Assembly: GCA_963210315.1 (NCBI GenBank)
Contig: OY723281.1
Coordinates: 1,798,001-1,862,000 of the forward strand
Origin: Rhynchopus euleeides
Lineage: Eukaryota > Euglenozoa > Diplonemea > Diplonemida > Diplonemidae
Length of the DNA: 64,000 nt
Reading direction: 5' to 3'
Shown: positions 28,425 through 37,908 of the stretch, in pieces
Layout of the letters: each line of letters opens with the position of its first letter
How positions within the stretch are numbered: the first letter of the stretch is position 1
The notes under the pieces: model-generated
What the model was told of the DNA's origin: nothing
The model's input: the letters and a program-made list of their open reading frames with translations, nothing else
The model's database searches: none
Program-made: the position numbers and the translations under genes

Positions 28425-29189
28425 GAGTGTGTTGTCTGGGCACGGGGTCGCCTCAGGGGAGGACTGAGGTGCAGGCACACGGGGTGGCGTGGTGGATCCA
28501 CGGCAGGCGCGATCGCCTCTGAGGAGGGCGGGGTTGGCGGCACAGGGGGCGGCGGGGTGGGGGCGTCTGCCTCCACAGGTGTCGCAGGGGCGGGTGGGGC
28601 GTGGTGGCCCTTCTTGCAGCATGCGGTGGGGCGCCCGTCATCTAGCTCAGGCAGAGAGGCACAGGCCCCGCAGGGGGGCAGGTCATGGTCGCTGCAGCCG
28701 TGGTGGCCACTTGTTGTGTGGTGTCGCTCGAACCCCTGAAGACCCCTGTCTCACAGCGCAATGGGGGCATTCGCTCTGTGTCAAACTGTGTCAGTCTGAC
28801 TCCTCTGTTGTGACAAGCCTCACTTTTCGGCACTTCTGAGGCGAGGGGCGCCACTGTTGTGTTTGGCACCAGCTTGCCTTCTTCCCTCTCGAGGTAGAAC
28901 CATCTTAGTCCTGCCCCCTGATGACTCGCAACATGTTACGAATCCCGGCTGAACAGTCGGTCCGTTATCCCTTCTCTCGGACTGGGACCAGAGGTGGAGA
29001 ACGGGAGCCCCGCCACACGGCATGCAGCCCCCCACCCACTTTCGCCCCGCACCCCAGTCCCGGTTGCTTCCCTCCCTGCTGTTGTGTGCAGCGATGCGGG
29101 TGCACTGTGTTTGATCCCCATCCCCAGCATCGCACACTGCACACACCACCACAGTCTCCAGAAGGGCTGAGCATCTGGTTGCAGAGGTC
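28425..29189. other. Spacer; possible minus-strand Cys/Pro-rich exon near 28435-28700
   Basis: On the minus strand 28700-28435 a frame reads C-S-D-H-D-L-P-P-C-G-A-C, later C-C-K-K-G-H-H, then a Pro/Ala-rich stretch ending at a TAG overlapping the WD40-fragment edge. Cys spacing hints at a small zinc-binding module but the evidence is weak. The rest is duplicated pre-exon DNA ending in CAGTCTCCAG before copy K. Confidence 0.3.
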
Positions 29190-30317
29190 ATGGATGTGTA
29201 CATCCGTTACAGCGGGACCGGTGACAGCTGTATCGTCGGTGTTCCGGAAGGCGGGACCGTGGTCGGGCTGAAGGCGGATGCGCTCAACGAGATGTTCCCG
29301 GGTTCTATCAGCCCAGTCCGTGAGGCTGCATGCGTCGCAGCACACATCGAAGGGTGTGAGGAGGAGCTGGACGACGCACAGCGTGTTGCCGACACGGGTC
29401 TGGAGGACGGGGGTGCTGTCCAGCTCGTCCCACGCTGGCCCATCCTCAAGGCTCCCGCAGTCTACTCATCGACCCATGGCGACGCAATATACTGCATCAC
29501 ACTGTCGAGGTGTGGGACGCTGTGTGCTGTGGGTTACGAAGACGAACACATCACTGTGTTTGACACCACCACCGCTGCTGTGGTGGCGGACTTAACACAC
29601 GGCAACAATCCTATTCGTTGCACCGCGTTCTCTGTCTGTGGGACGTGGTTGGCAACGTGCTCTCGTGACGGCACCATCTGCGTGTGGCTGACTTCAACTT
29701 GGGAGGAGGTGTGCATGCTGCACCACAACACCAAGGTGTTCAGTGCAGCGTGGACACACTGCGGACGTCTGGTATCCGGGGACTCATCAGGCAAGGTGCG
29801 TGTGTGGGACTTGAAGGGCACACCGAGCGCCACAGTGCTGGAGGGTCACAGCGATGCCGTTTACGGCATTGCTGTGTCAGGCACGAGGATCTTCAGCGGG
29901 TCAGTTGACAAGACCATCCGTGTGTGGGATATCAGCACCCTCACACACACACACACCCTGGATGACCACACTGAGGGGGTATCTTGCATCGCCCTGACTC
30001 AGGACGAGCAGCACCTGGTGTCGTGCTCTGACGACAAGTCACTCAAGGTGTGGTGCACAACCTCCCTCAGCTGCCTGCGTACTGTGCAGCTGGGGGGCCC
30101 TCCCTCCTTACTTGCTGTGTCACAGCCAGGTGATGTTGTTGCAGTGCAAAACTGGTTCAGCGCCACACTGTACCGCCTGAGCACAGGAGAACGTCTGGGG
30201 GAGGTGGACTTACAGAGTGACAGTGTTGCACTCAGCCTCTGCGGGAGGTGGGTGTTCAGAACAACGAACGAGAACACTTCTGTCTCTGTGTGTGCTGTGC
30301 CTTCCGTTTCACCCTGA
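29190..30317 (+). CDS. UBL-WD40 propeller protein (cluster copy K)
   Basis: 375 aa from ATG 29190 (M-D-V-Y-I-R-Y-S-G-T-G). The first UBL strand is the most diverged of the set and I-V-G replaces V-V-G, but the fold motifs and the L-V-P-R end are kept. Seven blades follow. Copy-specific residues include G-D-A-I-Y-C, Y-E-D-E-H (blade 1, where the usual G is E), S-D-A-V-Y-G (blade 4), T-E-G-V-S-C (blade 5) and G-G-P-P-S-L (blade 6). Ends P-S-V-S-P. Preceded by a conserved CAGTCTCCAG acceptor and a leader matching copies C and D. Confidence 0.86.
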   Translation: MDVYIRYSGTGDSCIVGVPEGGTVVGLKADALNEMFPGSISPVREAACVAAHIEGCEEELDDAQRVADTGLEDGGAVQLVPRWPILKAPAVYSSTHGDAIYCITLSRCGTLCAVGYEDEHITVFDTTTAAVVADLTHGNNPIRCTAFSVCGTWLATCSRDGTICVWLTSTWEEVCMLHHNTKVFSAAWTHCGRLVSGDSSGKVRVWDLKGTPSATVLEGHSDAVYGIAVSGTRIFSGSVDKTIRVWDISTLTHTHTLDDHTEGVSCIALTQDEQHLVSCSDDKSLKVWCTTSLSCLRTVQLGGPPSLLAVSQPGDVVAVQNWFSATLYRLSTGERLGEVDLQSDSVALSLCGRWVFRTTNENTSVSVCAVPSVSP

Positions 30318-31685
30318 GTGCAGTGTCTCGCAACCTGTTCCCTGCTTTGTGTGCTTGACGCGAAGGCCCCCTGTGTGTCCTAGCTATAGCGGGCCTTGCT
30401 CCCTTGGGAGTGTGTGATGGTGTGTCTGTGTGTTCCGAACAGCCTTGTGTGTGGGTGGCGGTGTGAGGTGTGACTCGCGGGTTCTGAACATCTGGGCCGG
30501 TCGGTGAGAGACCTCCAGACGGCAGGGCTGTGCGCCCCACTGAACCGCGGTTGCGGGGGTGGGTGTGCGCGGGTCGGGGTGTTGCTTCCATTCCGCATCG
30601 CAAGATATCGAAGTGCAATACAGCCCCCACCACCCTCACCCTCGCGAGCAGAGAGAACAGAACACGAGCCCCTGCCCCCAACCCCGCCACAGCCCCATCC
30701 CGCGAAGGCACGGCTCCTCAGCCCCGACCCCCTCCAGCGCCCGCGATTTGCAGGGCACCACTTTGAGGCAAGTCTGATTACAGTAACTGTTTGGCTCCCA
30801 TGCGCGTCAAGGAGGGTTTTGACGTGTGTGTTTCTGCATGCCCCAGGGCGAGGCGATTGCTTACGTGCCGACCCTCCCCATTGTGCATTGATCTCTGCCT
30901 TGTACAACATATCTGGTGTCGTGACTACAAAAAGGGCTAACATTGCAAGAAGGTGCTGGGAGACTTGCTTTGAACGATTTTTGAACGATTTTTGGCCGTG
31001 CTCGTAGCATTCCCCGTTGAGGGGGTCGCTATTTCGTGTTCTCCTGGCCGCACGGAGGCATTGCCTTACGTCGCCTCTTCCTCTTTTCCTTTGGTGGTGT
31101 GTTGGTCTGGCACAGAGGGCGGGACCGTGCTGATATGCACAGTGACGACTCTCCCTTTTGTTTTGTGCCCGCCTCCACCGAGATTCGGCTGATGCCTCTC
31201 AGACTGGGGGCGGGCGGTCGCCGACCCTTTTCTGTACGAGGTTTTCCACAGGCTGCACACCTGCCCCGCGGCTGTGTGGCAGTCTTCGCGGAGTGCAATG
31301 CGAAGGTCTGGCCTGACGTGGTGTGACTATTTAGACTCCAGGTGTCTCCACCCTTCCTGGTCTGGGGAGCCTCGGTACCCAAGCAGTTTTCGGTCATGCC
31401 CTGGACCACGGCCGTGCTAGACTCCTGGTGCAGGCACCCGTCATGGTCCGGGGACGGCCCCCCCAGGCAGTTTAACGTCTTACCCAGGACCTCTGGTGCG
31501 AGGTGCCAGGAGAGGCTTTTCCCATTCACTCTCGACGATCACACCCCCCACCCCCCACCCTGCCCCCTGCCCCCTGCCCTTGTCCCCCCTCCCTCCTCTG
31601 CCCCTCTCTCGGGGGTTCCCACACCGCGAACACCCTCACGCAAGGCACACCACCCCGCCACCCTGCAGGGCACAGCACCACAGCC
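30318..31685. other. Intergenic region between copy K and the DUF4116 gene
   Basis: 30318-30780 is duplicated WD40 flank (AGAGAGAACAGAACACGAG and CCCCGACCCCCTCCAG blocks). 30780-31500 holds no recognised gene; a 166-codon minus-strand frame (31029-31529) is unsupported. 31540-31680 is a strongly pyrimidine-rich tract ending CCCTGCAG, a likely 3' splice region for the next gene. Confidence 0.45.
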
Positions 31686-32720
31686 ATGGTGGTGGAGGTG
31701 TTCCTGACGGATTCAGCGACAGGCGTGACGCATGCTGCCGACATCGGGGGGGACGATCGGGCCGGCAAGCTCAGATGCGTCGCACACGAAGCGTTTCGCT
31801 ACCCTTCTGGCGTCGAAGAGGATGACCGGCAGCTGTCGGTAGGGGGCAGGGCTGTGTGCGACGACGAGCCCCTGTGCAGCCACGCAGGCATTGAGGCCGG
31901 GTGTTCGATTGACGTGTCCCTGTGTCCCGACCGCCACCTCGACGCGGTGCGAAGCGGGGAGAAGCAGCTGTGGCAGGTGCCGCTGTGGGCGACGAACCGC
32001 GGCGAGGTCCTTGAGATTGTCCGTAACTGCGCGCGACGTGGGACCTTCTCCTTCCGCACCGCACACAGCACTGTGCAGGCAGACCCTGGGATCCTGCTTG
32101 CCGCCATCCAGGAGGATGGCAGTGTGCTGGATGATGTGGGCGACATGCTGAAGGCGGATCGTGACTTCATCCACGCTGCTGTCCAACTGCAGGGCTGGAC
32201 TCTCTATTACGCCGACGACACCCTGAAGGCTGACCGTGAGATCGCCCTCGCTGCCATCCGGCAGGACGGCGGGGCCGTAGAGTTCGCAGACGACACGCTG
32301 AAGGCGGATCGTGACTTCATGCTCTCTGCCGTCCAACTGCAGCCGGAATGGGTCCTCCAGTACGCACACACCGCCCTGAAGGCGGACAAGGAGGTGGTCC
32401 TAGCTGCAGTGCGGCAGCACGGCGATTCCCTCCAGCACGCCGACGCCACGCTGAGGGCGGACCGTGAAGTCGCTCTCGCTGCGATCCGACAGTATGGCGG
32501 TGCCCTCCAGTTCGCAGACGACACGCTGAAGGCGGATCGTGACTTTGTGCTGTCTGCCGTCCAACTGCAGGGCTGTGCCCTCCGATTCGCACACGAGAGC
32601 CTGAAGGCAGACCGTGGTGTGGTCCTCGCTGCCGTTCGGCAGAACAGCAGGGCCTTGCAGTACGCGCACCACGCGCTGAAGGCGGACCGTGAGATTGTTC
32701 TTGCTGCCGAGGGCGCGTGA
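31686..32720 (+). CDS. UBL - DUF4116 repeat protein
   Basis: 344 aa from ATG 31686 (M-V-V-E-V-F-L-T-D). Residues ~1-80 look ubiquitin-like (E-D-D-R-Q-L-S-V-G-G-R-A-V near the end, in the position of ubiquitin's I-F-A-G-K-Q-L-E-D). From ~residue 110 there are about nine ~23-residue helical units of the pattern L-K-A-D-R-E-x-V-L-A-A-V-R-Q-x-G-x-A-L-x-x-A, the DUF4116 repeat found in many protist proteins of unknown role. The repeat DNA is itself a degenerate ~69-bp tandem. The last unit ends abruptly (R-E-I-V-L-A-A-E-G-A), suggesting truncation or a missing 3' exon. The UBL-plus-repeat plan parallels the surrounding UBL-WD40 genes. Confidence 0.82.
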   Translation: MVVEVFLTDSATGVTHAADIGGDDRAGKLRCVAHEAFRYPSGVEEDDRQLSVGGRAVCDDEPLCSHAGIEAGCSIDVSLCPDRHLDAVRSGEKQLWQVPLWATNRGEVLEIVRNCARRGTFSFRTAHSTVQADPGILLAAIQEDGSVLDDVGDMLKADRDFIHAAVQLQGWTLYYADDTLKADREIALAAIRQDGGAVEFADDTLKADRDFMLSAVQLQPEWVLQYAHTALKADKEVVLAAVRQHGDSLQHADATLRADREVALAAIRQYGGALQFADDTLKADRDFVLSAVQLQGCALRFAHESLKADRGVVLAAVRQNSRALQYAHHALKADREIVLAAEGA

Positions 32721-33435
32721 CGGGTGACTTCTTTACGTTGCACAGCGCCCCATCACTTCACAGCTGCAGCTGCTCTGATGGACGTCATTTTGTTATATTG
32801 TACCAGACACACCTGTGTGTCAGACGAAATGCGACAGACACATCGAAGGATTCGGTGCGCAGCTACGCTCCTCATTGTTCTTCTCTGTCTTCTTTGCCCT
32901 GGTGGATGCGTGCAATGCAAGCAAGTGACAGATTCCTGAAGTGTGTCAGTCGTATTTTGTTGATGATTGACACTAGTTTGCGCCGCGTTTCTTCCTTTCC
33001 TCGCAACACAGCCTCCTTACCTGCTGTGTTTGGAGTCGGCTGACACCACACTGTACTGCCTCATCTGGGGGAGGTGGACTCAAAGGGTTATGGTGTTGCA
33101 CTCAGCCTCTGCGGGAGGTGAGTCTTCACACCAACGGACAACCACCCTGCTGTCACTATGTGCTGGGAACCTGTTCCCTGCTTTGTGTGTTTACAACTGC
33201 TATCCTCTCCGTTGCTTCACTCACTCGCGACAGGGAAACAGGAAGAGAAGCAGCGATTCAAGAGCAGCGACCTTTTTGGGGCTCAGCCCCGGCCCCCTCC
33301 AGCGTCTTCCAGCCTTCGAGTTCACCACTTTGCAGCACTCTTTGTCTTTGACCCCATCCCAACCGTCGCACACTGTCACACCCCTCAGGAAGGCGTTGCG
33401 GTTCGTTCCGCGTGCAAGAAGGCAGACCCGGAAGC
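32721..33435. other. Spacer with WD40 tail fragment and inverted repeat piece
   Basis: ~32745-32783 is an inverted copy of the end of the ~150-bp repeat (17.3 kb). 33041-33152 is a WD40 blade 6-7 remnant (G-R-W-T-Q-R type frame broken; T-G-A stop where other copies have TGG). Duplicated pre-exon DNA ends CACCCCTCAG before copy L. Confidence 0.5.
33041..33152 (+). pseudogene. WD40 tail fragment
   Basis: TGACACCACACTGTAC to TTCACACCAACGGACAAC matches the blade 6-7 DNA of intact copies, with an internal deletion of the S-T-G-E-C-L segment and a TGA in place of the conserved Trp codon. Confidence 0.7.
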
Positions 33436-34412
33436 ATGGATGTATCAGTTCGTCACACCGGGACCGGGTACAGCTGTGTCGTCGGTGTTCCGGAAGGCGG
33501 GACCGTGGTCGGGCTGAAGGCGGATGCGCTCAACGAGATGTTCCCAGGTTCTATCAACCCAGTCCGTGAGGCTGAAAACGTCGCAGCACACATCGAAGGG
33601 TGTGAGGAGGAGCTGGACGACGCGCAGCGTGTTGCCGACACGGGTCTGGAGGACGGGGGTGCTGTCCAGCTCGTCCCACGCTGGCCCAGCCTCAAGGCTC
33701 CCGCAGTCTACTCATCGACCCATGGCGGCGAGATCTACCACATCGCACTGTCGAGGTGTGGGACGCTGTGTGCTGTGGGTTACTTCGGAGGGCACGTCAC
33801 TGTGTTTGACACCATCACCGCTGCTGTGGTGGCGGACTTAACACACGACAACAGGACGATTTTTTGCGCAGCGTTCTCTGTCTGTGGGACGTGGTTGGCA
33901 ACGTGCTCTTCTGACGGCACCATCTGCGTGTGGCTGACATCAACTTGGGAGGAGATGTGCATCCTGGACCACAGCAGCAACAGTGTCTCAAGTGCAGGGT
34001 GGACACACTGCGGACGTCTGGTGTCCGGAGACAAATCAGGACACACACACACACCCTGGATGAGCACACTCATTGGGTGAGGACCGTCGCCCTAACGAAG
34101 GACGAGCAGCACCTGGTGTCGTGCTCTCACGACAGGTCACTCAAGGTGTGGTGCACAACCTCCCTCAGCTGCCTGCGGGCTGTGCAACTGGACAGCTATA
34201 CCTCCTCACTTGCTGTGTCACAGCCAGGTGATGTTGTTGCAGTGAATGAATTTGGCAGTACCGCACTGTACCGCCTGAGCACAGGAGAGTGTCTGGGGAA
34301 GGTGGACTCACAGGGTGGTGGTGTTGCACTCAGCCTCTGCGGGAGGTGGGTCCTCACACCAACGGACAACGCTTCAGTCTCTGTGTGTGCTGTGTCTTCC
34401 GTTTCATCCTGA
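33436..34412 (+). pseudogene. UBL-WD40 copy L with frameshifting internal deletion
   Basis: From ATG 33436 (M-D-V-S-V-R-H-T-G-T-G) UBL and blades 1-3 are intact up to S-G-D-K-S-G at ~34038. There about 170 bp spanning the end of blade 3 and most of blade 4 is missing, joining to the ACACACACACACCC tract (blade 4 strand d). The join changes frame: the first part stops at 34080, while blades 5-7 continue in another frame to 34412. The CA-repeat in the tract is a plausible recombination point. Confidence 0.85.
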
Positions 34413-35095
34413 GTGCAGTGTCTCGGTGCCTGTTCCCTGCCTTCTGTGCTTGCCGATGGGTGGTGGGTGGTGGTGTGAGGTGGGATTCGGGTTGGGGAGA
34501 TCTGCGGTACGGGTGGGGGTGCTGCGCACAGCTCTAGCGGGCCTTTGCTCTCTTGGGACTCACGTGTGTTGCTGACCACGTGTGGAGGTCAGTTGGGGAG
34601 CTTGGGGGTGTGTTCTGTGTGTTGCTAACAGCCTGTGTGGGTTGGTGGGTGGTGGTGAATTAGCGAGTTGGGGAGATCTGGCCCGGTCGGTGAGAGACCT
34701 CAAGACGGCAGGGCTGTGTTCGGTGGCAGGGCCCGTTCGGATTCGCACCATGATGACCACAGCACCACCTTCGAGACGGAGCTCTTCCGTGTGTGGCAGG
34801 TTGTCCTTTGCGTTGTCACACTGGGGCTTCCCGACACCTCACCTCCCATCCACCCCCAACACAGGCAGACTGGACGACCAACATCTGTACGTGTCAGCGT
34901 GCAGCAGGAAGAAGAAGCCAGCAACATGAAAAGCGTAGCAACCGTGCTTCCTTCTTCCTTAATGATGCGTTGACGCTTCCACCACCCTAGTGCCTGCTGC
35001 TTTGATGTGGGTGTGGAGCACATGTGAACACGAGATAGCTAGACACACAGAAAAGGAACAGGATCGTCGGAAGCACTCCTACACTTTTACGCATC
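34413..35095. other. Spacer between copy L and fragment
   Basis: Duplicated WD40 3' flank to ~34560 (also after copy F at 15.05 kb). ~34925-34985 is an inverted match to ~26275-26340 (GCGTAGCAAC...GATGCGTTGACGCTTCCACC). No gene supported. Confidence 0.45.
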
Positions 35096-35265
35096 ATGAA
35101 TGTGCTCAAAAATGTCGCAGCACACATCGAAGGGTGTGAGGAGGAGCTGGTCGATGCACAGCGTGTTGCCGACACGGGTCTGGAGGACGGGGGTGCTGTC
35201 CAGCTCGTCCCACGCTGGCCCAACCTCAAGGCTCCTGCAGTCTACTCATCGTCCCATGGCGGGAT
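35096..35265 (+). pseudogene. UBL-only fragment of the WD40 family
   Basis: It begins within the UBL helix (K-N-V-A-A-H-I-E-G-C-E-E-E-L) and runs to Y-S-S-S-H-G-G, the entry to blade 1, where homology stops. The upstream edge carries the 19-nt segment shared with the edge of fragment J (28.1 kb). Confidence 0.8.
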
Positions 35266-35369
35266 GGATAGCCATTCCTGGAGACACACAGCGCCACCAC
35301 TACAGCAGGGCGTGTGGGGCACACCACCCCACGCGCACACCACCTCCCACACAGCCTCCTCCCGTCACC

Positions 35370-35662
35370 ATGCCTGCGAGGGGCGGGAAGAAAGGGAGGT
35401 GCGTGACGCCCCCCGCAGCGGAGCCGGGCACTCCCCTACATAGCGCGTCTCCCCACACGCCGGTGTCGAAGCGGCGTCGCGTCACGGCCTTCCCGGTGGA
35501 ATCGCCTGCGACCCCGGATGTTGTGGGTGGGTCCCTGGAGGGCGGCATCGCGGCGGAGGGGGGCCCAGTCGTGGAGAAGGTGCTCGCCACCAACCCCACA
35601 GAGCCCGCAGGTGTCGAACCCAGCAGCAAGAGTATGGCAGCACCAATGCAAGGAACAAGTTT
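35370..35662 (+). CDS. Upstream exon of copy N: basic/proline-rich N-terminus
   Basis: M-P-A-R-G-G-K-K-G-R-C-V-T-P-P-A-A-E-P-G then S-K-R-R-R-V, the counterpart of the exon at 3816, with six extra residues before the basic motif. The DNA is otherwise nearly identical, including the ~60 bp upstream of the ATG. The 3' end is set where copies B and N begin to differ by 2 nt; the donor is uncertain, and phase 1 would fit the acceptor at ~35866. Confidence 0.55.
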
Positions 35663-35868
35663 CGTGTGTGTTTCCGTGTGGGGAAGCGTCAACCTGACAG
35701 TGCAGTTGGAGTGTCAGCAGAACTGTTGTGGCTGGGAAGGAGAGGTTGCTTTGTCATAGTTCTTCCACACTTGACCTGTGTGGTGACTTGTCCTGTGGTG
35801 TTGTGTGCAAGCTTGCGACCCGACAACCACCTCGACACCTCTCGTCCCCAACCACCCCCACCACAGGG

Positions 35869-37017
35869 ATGGACGGCCCGACCGTGGATGTGACTGTGCG
35901 TCACACCGGGACCGGGCACAGCTGTGTCGTCGGTGTTCCGGAAGGCGGGACCGTGGTCGGGCTGAAGGCGGATGCGCTCAACGAGATGTTCCCGGGTTCT
36001 ATCAACCCAGTCCGTGAGGCTGAAAACGTCGCAGCACACATCGAAGGGCGCGAGGAGGAGCTGGACGATGCACAGCGTGTTGCCGACACGGGTCTGGAGG
36101 ACGGGGGTGCTGTCCAGCTCGTCCCACGCTGGCCCAACCTCAAGGCTCCCGCAGTCTACTCATCGACCCATGGCGGCGATGCATACCACATCACACTGTC
36201 GAGGTGTGGGACGCTGTGTGCTGTGGGTTACTACAACGGACACATCACTGTGTTTGACACCATCACCGCTGCTGTGGTGGCGGACTTATCACACGGCAAC
36301 TGGCCTATTCAATACACAGCGTTCTCTGTCTGTGGGACGTGGTTGGCAACGTGCTCTCGTGACGGCACCATCTGCGTGTGGCTGACTTCAACTTGGGAGG
36401 AGGTGTGCATGCTGCACCACAACAACAACACCAGCGTGTGGAGTGCAGCGTGGACACACTGCGGACGTCTGGTGTCCGGAGACAAATCAGGCAAAGTGCG
36501 TGTGTGGGACTTGAAGGGCACACCGAGCGCCACAGTGCTGGAGGGTCACAGCGATGCTGTTTACAGCATTGCTGTGTCGGGCACGAAGATCTTCAGCGGG
36601 TCACGTGACAAGACCATCCGTGTGTGGGACATCAGCACCCTCACACACACACACACCCTGGGTGAGCACACTCGTGGGGTATCTTGCATCGCCCTGAATC
36701 AGGACGAGCAGCACCTGGTGTCGTGCTCTCTCGACAAGTCACTCAAGGTGTGGTGCACAACCTCCCTCAGCTGCCTGCGTACTGTACAACTGAATGGCAA
36801 CCCCTGCCCCGTTGCTGTGTCGCAGCCAGGTGATGTTGTTGCTGTGCGTTTCCCTTTCGCTGACACCAGACTGTACCGCCTCAGCACAGGAGAGTGTCTG
36901 GGGAAGGTGGACTCAGAGGGTTATGGTGTTGCACTCAGCCTCTGCGGGAGGTGGGTCTTCACATCAACGAACAGAACTTCAGTCTCTGTGTGTGCTGTGT
37001 TTTCCGTTTCACCCTGA
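35869..37017 (+). CDS. UBL-WD40 propeller protein (cluster copy N)
   Basis: 382 aa from ATG 35869 (M-D-G-P-T-V-D-V-T-V), sharing start and upstream exon with copy B. UBL ~5-87 (G-R-E-E-E instead of G-C-E-E-E), then seven blades ending V-F-S-V-S-P. Copy-specific residues are G-G-D-A-Y-H, S-H-G-N-W-P-I-Q-Y, N-N-N-T-S-V-W (blade 3 entry), S-D-A-V-Y-S, T-R-G-V-S-C and N-G-N-P-C-P. It is a likely product of duplication of the whole two-exon B-type gene. Confidence 0.86.
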   Translation: MDGPTVDVTVRHTGTGHSCVVGVPEGGTVVGLKADALNEMFPGSINPVREAENVAAHIEGREEELDDAQRVADTGLEDGGAVQLVPRWPNLKAPAVYSSTHGGDAYHITLSRCGTLCAVGYYNGHITVFDTITAAVVADLSHGNWPIQYTAFSVCGTWLATCSRDGTICVWLTSTWEEVCMLHHNNNTSVWSAAWTHCGRLVSGDKSGKVRVWDLKGTPSATVLEGHSDAVYSIAVSGTKIFSGSRDKTIRVWDISTLTHTHTLGEHTRGVSCIALNQDEQHLVSCSLDKSLKVWCTTSLSCLRTVQLNGNPCPVAVSQPGDVVAVRFPFADTRLYRLSTGECLGKVDSEGYGVALSLCGRWVFTSTNRTSVSVCAVFSVSP

Positions 37018-37908
37018 GTGCAGTGTCTCGCAGCCTGTTTCCCTGCCTTGTGTGCTTGCCGTTCTCCCGTGGACGACGTGCTCGGCCTGTTGTGTCTGTC
37101 GATTTTTTGCTTTTCAACTGATGTTTCGTGGTGGTCTGATGTGTCTGATGCATCCGTGTGTGGGTAGGGTGGGTTGCGTGTTGTGCCCGTCACAACATCT
37201 GGTTGCGGTCTCCCTCAGACCCCTCACCCACTCGCGAAGTCGTTCCAAGCAGAGAGAACATAACACGAGGCTCTTCCCCCAACCCCGCCACAACCCCAGT
37301 CTTTATTTCAGTCACCGTGTGTGATGTGTCTTTCGTTTCACCCTGAGTGCAGTGTCTGGAACCTGTCCCCTGCCTTGTGTGCTTGCCGCGATGCCCCCTG
37401 TGTACACAGATATAGCGGGCCTTGCTCTCTCAGGACTCACGTGTGTGATGGTGTGTGGTGGTAGTGCTTTTAAGTGGGTAACCTGCACGGATCTGTGCCC
37501 ACTCCCCGCCCACCCCTACGTCACAGCGGATGCCCCACTCGGGTCAGAGTGTGGGGCCAACTCAGTGCCACTCCGGGGAGGAGGGCGTGCAGCACAGCCA
37601 GCGTGGTGCGTGTGGCAGCAACGTGTTTTCCCAGCGCTGTAGCAGTCACGTGGTGCATGCAGCCCTGTCCCACTCGCAAAGCCGTTCCGAGCAGAGAGAA
37701 CAGAACACGAGTCTCTACCCCCAACCCCGCAGCCCCATCTGGGCCCATCCCATGAAGGAGCGACTTCCTGAGCACCACTTTGAGGGACTCTGTCTTTGAT
37801 CCCCATCTACACCGTCACTCACTGCACACACCGCCACACCCTCCAGGAAGGCTTTGCAGTTTGTTTCTGCGTGCAAGTTGAACGGGGAAGAAGAAGAAGA
37901 AGTATACC
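37018..37908. other. Intergenic DNA between copies N and O
   Basis: Consists largely of duplicated flanking blocks: TTCAACTGATGTTTCGTGG (also ~3308), AGAGAGAACA(G)AACACGAG twice (37254 and 37695), and a second TTTCACCCTGAGTGCAG (37337) that marks a vestigial WD40 3' end. Ends with CACACCCTCCAG. No separate gene. Confidence 0.5.

Noticed and set aside
31029-31529. 166-codon minus-strand ORF
   Set aside because: No family resemblance, low-complexity basic end, no splice or start support.
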